Part shown: positions 19,842 to 25,077 of the stretch, piece after piece
Numbering within the stretch: position 1 is the first letter of the stretch
Layout: each line of letters begins with the position of its first letter
Assembly: GCA_002391525.1 (NCBI GenBank)
Contig: DGFE01000108.1
Coordinates: forward strand, 1-25,077
Direction: 5' to 3'
From: Competibacteraceae bacterium UBA3908
GTDB lineage: Bacteria > Pseudomonadota > Gammaproteobacteria > Competibacterales > Competibacteraceae
DNA: 25,077 nt
Made by a program: the position numbers and the translations under genes
The notes under the pieces: model-generated
The model's database searches: none
Told to the model about the DNA's origin: nothing
The model's input: the letters and a program-made list of their open reading frames with translations, nothing else

Positions 19842-19850
19842 TGGTAGAAT
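19842..19850 (+). promoter_or_regulatory. Candidate extended -10 promoter of mfd
   Basis: TGG-TAGAAT (19842-19850) is an extended -10 element 35 bases before the mfd start. Only a weak -35 (TTCGGA, 19824-19829) precedes it, which extended -10 promoters tolerate. The rest of this 222-base divergent gap shows no gene. Confidence 0.45.
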
Positions 19851-19885
19851 TTCGCGCCCGAACCTCGTTGACGTTGCCTGAAATC

Positions 19886-22800
19886 ATGTCGGCCATTGTC
19901 TCTCCGCCTGTCGCGTCCCCGCCCTTGTCGCCCGTCCTGCCGCCCGACGCCCGGCAATCCCTCCGCTGGGGCCAGTTGCACGGCGCCAGTCCCGCCCTGC
20001 TGATCGCCGCCGCTGCCGCCCGTCATCGCGGTCTGGTGCTGGCGGTCGCGCCGGACAGCCAGACCGCGCTGCGGCTGGAGACGGAACTGCGGTTCTTTGG
20101 CGGGCCGGAGCTGGAAATTCTGGCGTTCCCGGACTGGGAGACGCTGCCTTACGACGTGTTTTCGCCGCACCAGGACATCGTGTCGCAGCGGCTTTCGACC
20201 CTGTACCAGTTGCCGCGGCGGCGGCGCGGCGTACTGGTGGTGCCGGTGGCGACGCTGATGCAACGATTGGGGCCGCGCGGTTATCTGGATCGCTACGCGC
20301 TGCTGCTGAAAGTCGGCGAGCGGCTGAATCTGGAGCATTTCCGCGAGCGGCTGGAGGCAGCCGGCTACGCCTGCGTGTCGCAGGTGGTGGAACACGGTGA
20401 ATTCGCGGTGCGCGGCTCGATTCTCGACCTGTTTCCGATGGGCGCCGAGCGGCCGTACCGGATCGAACTGTTCGATGACGAAGTGGAGAGCATCCGCGAC
20501 TTCGATCCCGACACGCAACTGTCCGTCGCTCGGGTGGAACGCATCGAACTGTTGCCGGCGCGGGAATTCGCGCTGGACCGGGAAACCATCACCCGCTTCC
20601 GTCAGGCCTGGCGCCGCCAGTTCGAGGGCGATCCCCAGCGCAGCGCGATTTATTGCGAGGTGAGCGCCGGCAACGCGCCTGGCGGCATCGAATATTACCT
20701 GCCGCTGTTCTTCGAGCGGACCGCGACCTTGTTCGACCACCTGCCCGAAAGCACGCTGGCGATCCACCTGGAAGGGGTGGACGCGGCCATGGCGGCGTTT
20801 CAGGAGCAGCTCATGGACCGCTACGAGCAGCGCCGTCACGACCTGGAGCGGCCCTTGTTGCCGCCGCCGCTGCTGTTTCTGGAAGCGACCCAGGTGGAGC
20901 GGGCGCTGGCGCGCTATCCGCGGGTCGAGTTGCGGGAAGCCGGGGATGGCGGAGTGAATTTCCCCACCGCGCCGCCACCCGCCTTGCCCCTGCAACCGCG
21001 CGCCGAACGGCCCGCCGCCGCGCTGGAACGGTTTCTGGCGGAATTTCCGGGACGGGTGTTGTTCGCCGCCGAGTCGGCGGGCCGCCGCGAGGCGCTGCTG
21101 GACACGCTGCGCGGTTATGGCTGGCAACCCCGGCTTTGCGAGGGCTGGGCCGACTTCCTGGCGCGGGAGGAGCTGCGGCTGGCCTTGACGGTCGCGCCGC
21201 TGGAACAGGGCTTGTTGCTGACCGAACCCCCGCTGGCGATCATCGCCGAGGCGCAGTTGTACGGCGAACGGGTGCGGCAGGCGCGCCGGCGCGGTCCCAG
21301 CCGGGACCCCGACGCCATCATTCGCAACCTCACCGATCTCAACCCCGGCGCGCCGGTGGTCCACGAGGAACACGGCATCGGTCGTTATGCCGGGTTGGAG
21401 CGGCTGGAGGTGGCCGGCATCGACGGCGAGTTCGTGGTGGTGGAGTACGCCGGCGGCGACCGGCTGTACGTACCCGTCGCCTCCCTGCATCTGCTCAGCC
21501 GCTACACCGGCGCGTCGCCGGAAACCGCGCCGCTGCATAAACTCGGCAGCGGTCAGTGGGAAAAGGTCCGGCGCAAGGCCGCCGAGCAGGTCAGCGACGC
21601 GGCGGCGGAACTGCTGGACATCTACGCCCGCCGCGAGGCCCGGCCCGGCCATGCCTTCGGCTTGAACGAGGCCGAGTACCTCGTCTTCGCCGCCGCATTT
21701 CCGTTCGAGGAAACGCCGGATCAGCAGGCGGCCATCGACGCGGTGATCGCCGATCTGCGCGCGGGCAAGCCGATGGATCGGGTGGTGTGCGGCGATGTCG
21801 GGTTCGGCAAGACCGAGGTGGCGATGCGCGCCGCCTTCGTGGCGGTGCAGGACGGGCGGCAGGTGGCGGTGCTGACGCCGACGACGCTGCTGGCCCAGCA
21901 GCACTATCAGAATTTTCTGGACCGCTTCGCCGACTGGCCGGTGCGGATCGAATTGCTGTCCCGCTTTCGTTCGCCGAAGCAACAGGCCGAGACCGTGAAG
22001 GCGCTGGCCGACGGCACGGTGGATATTCTGATCGGCACTCACAAGCTGTTGCAGGACAGCGTGCAATTCAAGCGGCTGGGACTGGCCGTCGTGGACGAGG
22101 AGCATCGTTTCGGGGTACGGCACAAGGAACGGCTGAAAGCCTTGCGGACCGAGGTGGACGTGCTGACCCTGACCGCCACGCCGATTCCCCGCACCCTGAA
22201 CATGGCGATGGCCGGGCTGCGCGAACTGTCCATCATCGCCACCCCGCCGGTGGGGCGGCTGGCGGTGAAAACTTTCGTCGGCCAGTGGAATCCGGCGACG
22301 ATCCGGGAAGCCTGCCAGCGCGAGTTAAAACGCGGCGGGCAAATCTATTTCCTGCACAACGAGGTCGAAACCATCCAGCGCATGGCTGCGCAGGTGGCGG
22401 ACCTGGCGCCGGGCGCGCGAATCGCGGTCGCTCACGGCCAGATGCGTGAGCGGGATCTGGAGCAGGTGATGCTGGATTTCTATCACCGCCGCTGCAACCT
22501 GCTGGTCTGCACCACCATCATCGAGTCGGGCATCGACGTACCCAGCGCCAACACCATTATCATCAACCGCGCCGACAAGCTGGGACTGGCGCAGTTGCAT
22601 CAGTTGCGGGGGCGGGTGGGGCGCTCGCACCATCGCGCCTACGCCTATCTGATCGTGCCGCCGCGCCAGGCGATGACGGCGGACGCGGTCAAGCGCATCG
22701 AGGCCATCGAATCGCTGGAGGATCTGGGCGCGGGCTTCCTGCTGGCCAGTCACGATCTGGAGATTCGCGGCGCCGGCGAACTGCTGGGCGAGGAGCAGAG

Positions 22801-23362
22801 CGGCCAGATTCACGAGGTCGGTTTCACCCTGTACATGGACCTGCTGGAGCGGGCGGTGCAGGCCCTGAAGGCCGGACGGGTGCCGGAACTGGATCGACCG
22901 CTGGATCACGGTCCCGAGATCGACCTGCAAAGCCCGGCGCTGATCCCGGACGATTATCTGCCCGATGTCCACAGCCGGCTGATCCTGTACAAGCGCATCG
23001 CCAGCGCTCGCGACGACGGGGAGTTGCGGGAATTGCAGGTCGAGATGATCGACCGCTTCGGCCTGCTGCCGGAGCCGGTGAAAAACCTGTTCCGGGTGAC
23101 CGGCTTGAAGTTGCGGGCGACGCCGATTGGAGTGAAGAAAATCGAGGCGGGTCCCAAGGGCGGGCGGCTCGTGTTCGGCCCGGAGCCGAAGGTGGATTCG
23201 GCCAAGCTGGTGCGGCTGATTCAGCAGCAGCACCAGGTCTACAAGCTGGACGGCAGGGACAAACTGCGCTTCATCAAGGAACTGCCCAACGCCGAGGCGC
23301 GGGCGGAGGAAGTGGAGCGGTTGCTGGAGGAGATTGGGGCGCCTGTTTTGGGTTCACGATAA
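19886..23362 (+). CDS. mfd: Transcription-repair coupling factor
   Basis: Mfd is a cytoplasmic ATP-dependent translocase that pushes stalled RNA polymerase off damaged DNA and recruits UvrA. From ATG 19886 it has 1158 residues (E. coli 1148); the open frame upstream from TTG 19793 is not family-like. Domains in order are: the UvrB-like damage-recognition part (about 1-330), the RNA-polymerase-interacting CarD-like domain (about 485-560, with HEEHGIGRYAGL), the helicase core with Walker A GDVGFGKTE (636-644) and DEEH (737-740), helicase motif VI in QLRGRVGRSHHRAYAYL, and the C-terminal TRCF domain (from about 990, DYLPDVHSRLILYKRI). All motor motifs are intact. It is a single-gene unit closed by the hairpin at 23398-23435. 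Confidence 0.97.
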   Translation: MSAIVSPPVASPPLSPVLPPDARQSLRWGQLHGASPALLIAAAAARHRGLVLAVAPDSQTALRLETELRFFGGPELEILAFPDWETLPYDVFSPHQDIVSQRLSTLYQLPRRRRGVLVVPVATLMQRLGPRGYLDRYALLLKVGERLNLEHFRERLEAAGYACVSQVVEHGEFAVRGSILDLFPMGAERPYRIELFDDEVESIRDFDPDTQLSVARVERIELLPAREFALDRETITRFRQAWRRQFEGDPQRSAIYCEVSAGNAPGGIEYYLPLFFERTATLFDHLPESTLAIHLEGVDAAMAAFQEQLMDRYEQRRHDLERPLLPPPLLFLEATQVERALARYPRVELREAGDGGVNFPTAPPPALPLQPRAERPAAALERFLAEFPGRVLFAAESAGRREALLDTLRGYGWQPRLCEGWADFLAREELRLALTVAPLEQGLLLTEPPLAIIAEAQLYGERVRQARRRGPSRDPDAIIRNLTDLNPGAPVVHEEHGIGRYAGLERLEVAGIDGEFVVVEYAGGDRLYVPVASLHLLSRYTGASPETAPLHKLGSGQWEKVRRKAAEQVSDAAAELLDIYARREARPGHAFGLNEAEYLVFAAAFPFEETPDQQAAIDAVIADLRAGKPMDRVVCGDVGFGKTEVAMRAAFVAVQDGRQVAVLTPTTLLAQQHYQNFLDRFADWPVRIELLSRFRSPKQQAETVKALADGTVDILIGTHKLLQDSVQFKRLGLAVVDEEHRFGVRHKERLKALRTEVDVLTLTATPIPRTLNMAMAGLRELSIIATPPVGRLAVKTFVGQWNPATIREACQRELKRGGQIYFLHNEVETIQRMAAQVADLAPGARIAVAHGQMRERDLEQVMLDFYHRRCNLLVCTTIIESGIDVPSANTIIINRADKLGLAQLHQLRGRVGRSHHRAYAYLIVPPRQAMTADAVKRIEAIESLEDLGAGFLLASHDLEIRGAGELLGEEQSGQIHEVGFTLYMDLLERAVQALKAGRVPELDRPLDHGPEIDLQSPALIPDDYLPDVHSRLILYKRIASARDDGELRELQVEMIDRFGLLPEPVKNLFRVTGLKLRATPIGVKKIEAGPKGGRLVFGPEPKVDSAKLVRLIQQQHQVYKLDGRDKLRFIKELPNAEARAEEVERLLEEIGAPVLGSR

Positions 23363-23397
23363 TCCCGCCTGAAACCACGATCAGCCTGAAGAGCAAA

Positions 23398-23435
23398 AAA
23401 GCGCGGAAAAGCCCGTACAGGCTTCTCCGCGCTTT
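23398..23435. terminator. Bidirectional terminator between mfd and the HYR gene
   Basis: AAAGCGCGGAAAAGCC (23398-23413) pairs with GGCTTCTCCGCGCTTT (23420-23435) around loop cgtaca, with one mismatch in a 16-bp stem. The A-run upstream (23395-23400) gives a TTTTTT tail on the minus strand, so it is a strong terminator for the minus-strand HYR gene, and its TTT tail can also serve mfd. Confidence 0.88.
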
Positions 23436-23455
23436 CGCGTTGTTGGGGAATAGTG

Positions 23456-25058
23456 TTATCGGATGATGGCGTTGACCGAAGTCTGACCGCTATCGTTGCC
23501 GATGGTGAGTTTCACCGTTACCGGGTTCTGGGTTCCGCTCAGATTGGCGCCGTAAGCGCCAGCCTGGAATCCGAAGCGATTCCCGCCCAGGGGCGCGATC
23601 AGCGCCTCGATCCAGACGTTGTTGATTTTCCCGGCGAAGGCATACACCCCAAAGTGTCCCTTGCGGAACGAGCCCGCCGGAATCGTCGTGGTGAAGTTGG
23701 CGAGGGTGAGCGTGACCGGTTCTTTCACCGGGTCGATGCCGTTGCTGTTCGTACCCAAGGTAAATTTAGACAAGAGAGCGAAGGCCTTATGGCGCTGGTC
23801 GATCCCCAGTTTATCGACACTGAAGGCGCTGAAGAGGGTGGTGCTGGGTGGAGTCGTGCCGACGACCGTGACGGTAAAGCTACCGGTCACGGTGTTGCCG
23901 GCCTGATCGGTCACGGCGCAGTTGACGGGCGTGGTGCCGATGGGGAAGGTGCTGCCCGAGGCGGGCGTGCAGGTTGGGGTAAGCGCGCCGTTGACCAGGT
24001 CCGTGGCGGCGGCGGTGTACGGGACCGCCGCTCCCGCGGGACCGGTTGCCGTGACGGTGATGGCGGCGGGCAGATTTAGAACCGGCGGCGTGGTGTCGCG
24101 GACCGTGACGGTAAAGCTACCGGTCGCGGTATTCCCGGCCTTATCTTGCGCGGCGCAACTGACGGGCGTAGCGCCGAGGGCGAAGGTGCTGCCCGAGGCG
24201 GGCGTGCAGTTCACGGGGACCGAACCATCGACCAAATCCGTGGCGGAAGCGGTGTACGTTACAGTCGCCCCGTTCGGGCCGGTCGCCTCGGCGGTGATAG
24301 TGCCGGGAACCGTGATGGTGGGCGGGGTGGTGTCGACGACGGTGACGGTAAAGCTGCCGCTTGCGGTGTTGCCGGCTTGATCGGTCGCGGAGCAATTGAC
24401 GGGCGTGGTCCCGACGGGGAAGGTGCCGCCCGAAGCGGGCGTGCAGATCGGGGTGATCGGGCCATCGACATCGTCCGTGGCGGATGCCGTGTATGTCACA
24501 GTCGTCCCCGAGGCAGCGGTCGCCTCGACGGCGATATTGTCGGGCAGGGTCAGGACGGGTGGTATGATGTCCGTGGGGATCGAGGTAGCGCCCAGGATGC
24601 TGATGTTGAAGGCGGTTGCCAGCGGACCGGTCCAGTAAACATAACCACTCCAACTCCCATCAAGATTCTGGTTGGTTACCAGCCACTCGTTATAGTCTTC
24701 CCACCAATTGCAGATTCCACTGCCCGGCAGATTGCCGGGTCCTCCACACGTAGTTAGGAAACTGGTGATGTGGGTGGTGTCGTCCAGGCCAATGGTTACT
24801 TCCAGACCCTTGTAGACGGACCACATCGCGTAGGGATGGCCGAAATTGCCATACCAGGTATTGTTTGCATCCTGTGCCCAGTTTGTGTTCAGGAAACTCA
24901 GCGCCGCCTGCACTTGGGAATTACTGAGGTCGTAACCCACGAATTTCAAACCCAGCAGCAGGCCACCGGTGTCGGAATGATCGCACGGCTGAACTCCAGG
25001 CTGGTAGCATGCTACACCGTTATAGATGTGGTTTGGATCGTTTGGATCGGTGTTGATG
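23456..25058 (-). CDS. Secreted-type protein with toroid-like region and three HYR repeats (N-terminus cut)
   Basis: About 534 residues are left; the true start lies beyond the contig. An apparent ATG at 25075 comes from the adapter, whose translation gives the artefact MCIRDS. Seen, in order: a Trp/Asn-rich region (about 25058-24600) with NTWYGNFGHPYAMW and VTNQNLDGSWSGY, which resembles one repeat of the prenyltransferase/squalene-cyclase alpha-alpha toroid fold; three HYR (hyalin repeat) Ig-like domains of 79 residues each, with paired cysteines and the pattern TPVNCSATDQAGNTASGSFTVTVVD; and a C-terminal beta-rich domain (about 23860-23456, KFTLGTNSNGIDP to SVNAIIR) that I do not recognise. 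The composition (few charges, many Thr and Ser) points to an exported, possibly cell-surface protein. A strong hairpin terminator follows the stop. Confidence 0.85.
23862..24572 (-). repeat. Three tandem 237-bp repeats encoding HYR domains
   Basis: The string gtgacggtaaagct recurs at 23868, 24105 and 24342, exactly 237 bases apart, inside well-conserved blocks (for example, gacgggcgtg/a and gcccgaggcgggcgtgcag). Each unit encodes one 79-residue HYR domain. Identity at DNA level is visibly high, suggesting fairly recent duplication or gene conversion, and also a risk of assembly collapse. Confidence 0.9.
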
Positions 25059-25077
25059 CTGTCTCTTATACACATCT
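25059..25077. other. Nextera transposase end (adapter), not genomic
   Basis: The last 19 bases, ctgtctcttatacacatct, are the reverse complement of the first 19. They are library adapter. They supply the false start codon of the final minus-strand gene. Confidence 0.97.

Noticed and set aside
19793..19885. 31-residue N-terminal extension of Mfd
   Set aside because: It begins with TTG, would overlap the likely promoter, and does not resemble Mfd. ATG 19886 gives the usual family length.
19832..22123. Minus-strand open frame of 763 codons opposite mfd
   Set aside because: Shadow of mfd, whose plus-strand domains are intact. The same applies to 2291-4099 (minus, opposite actP), 4226-5065 (minus), 9210-10898 (plus), 13951-15495 (minus, opposite glgB) and 16618-17967 (plus, opposite the MFS gene).

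Overview
The window is one assembled contig of high-G+C bacterial DNA, most likely from a gammaproteobacterium. The proteins that can be placed (aerobic HemF, Mfd, GlgB, an ActP-type symporter with its DUF485 partner, an RlmC-like methyltransferase, DUF2789, a Spy/CpxP-type protein) all fit that class. The species cannot be fixed from sequence reading. A glycogen-storing wastewater lineage such as the Competibacter group is a guess prompted only by the unusual branching enzyme. Both contig ends are the 19-base Nextera transposase end sequence, not genome, and each cuts a gene.

Layout. 20-1893 (minus) is the 5' part of a membrane protein that joins a degenerate histidine-kinase module to a DnaQ-type exonuclease. 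Divergent from it, 2049-4030 is a DUF485-actP acetate uptake operon. 4241-7417 holds a 2-oxoglutarate/iron oxygenase, an RlmC-like rRNA methyltransferase, a small zinc-ribbon protein and an EamA exporter. 7638-7723 is tRNA-Leu(CAA) with its own promoter. 7814-9382 holds a small coiled-coil protein, hemF and a DUF2789 gene.

9438-12938 looks like an envelope-stress neighbourhood: an OmpR-type regulator and its sensor kinase (minus), then, divergent, a Uma2-family nuclease-fold protein and a Spy/CpxP-like periplasmic protein closed by a strong terminator. 13123-16584 is the most unusual gene: a glycogen branching enzyme of 1153 residues. It is a complete GlgB preceded by a second, catalytically decayed copy of the GlgB N-terminal half. 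16666-19663 holds an MFS transporter, a cysteine-rich double zinc-ribbon protein and a hemerythrin-domain protein. 19886-23362 is mfd. A bidirectional terminator separates it from 23456-25058 (minus), the C-terminal part of a secreted-type protein with three HYR repeats.

Genes are tightly packed and no gene-free stretch exceeds about 300 bases. I saw no insertion sequence, prophage, CRISPR array, rRNA or replication origin. Most long open frames opposite the genes called here are high-G+C shadows. Gene starts were moved from the longest frame to the best Shine-Dalgarno-supported or family-typical start where the sequence justified it.
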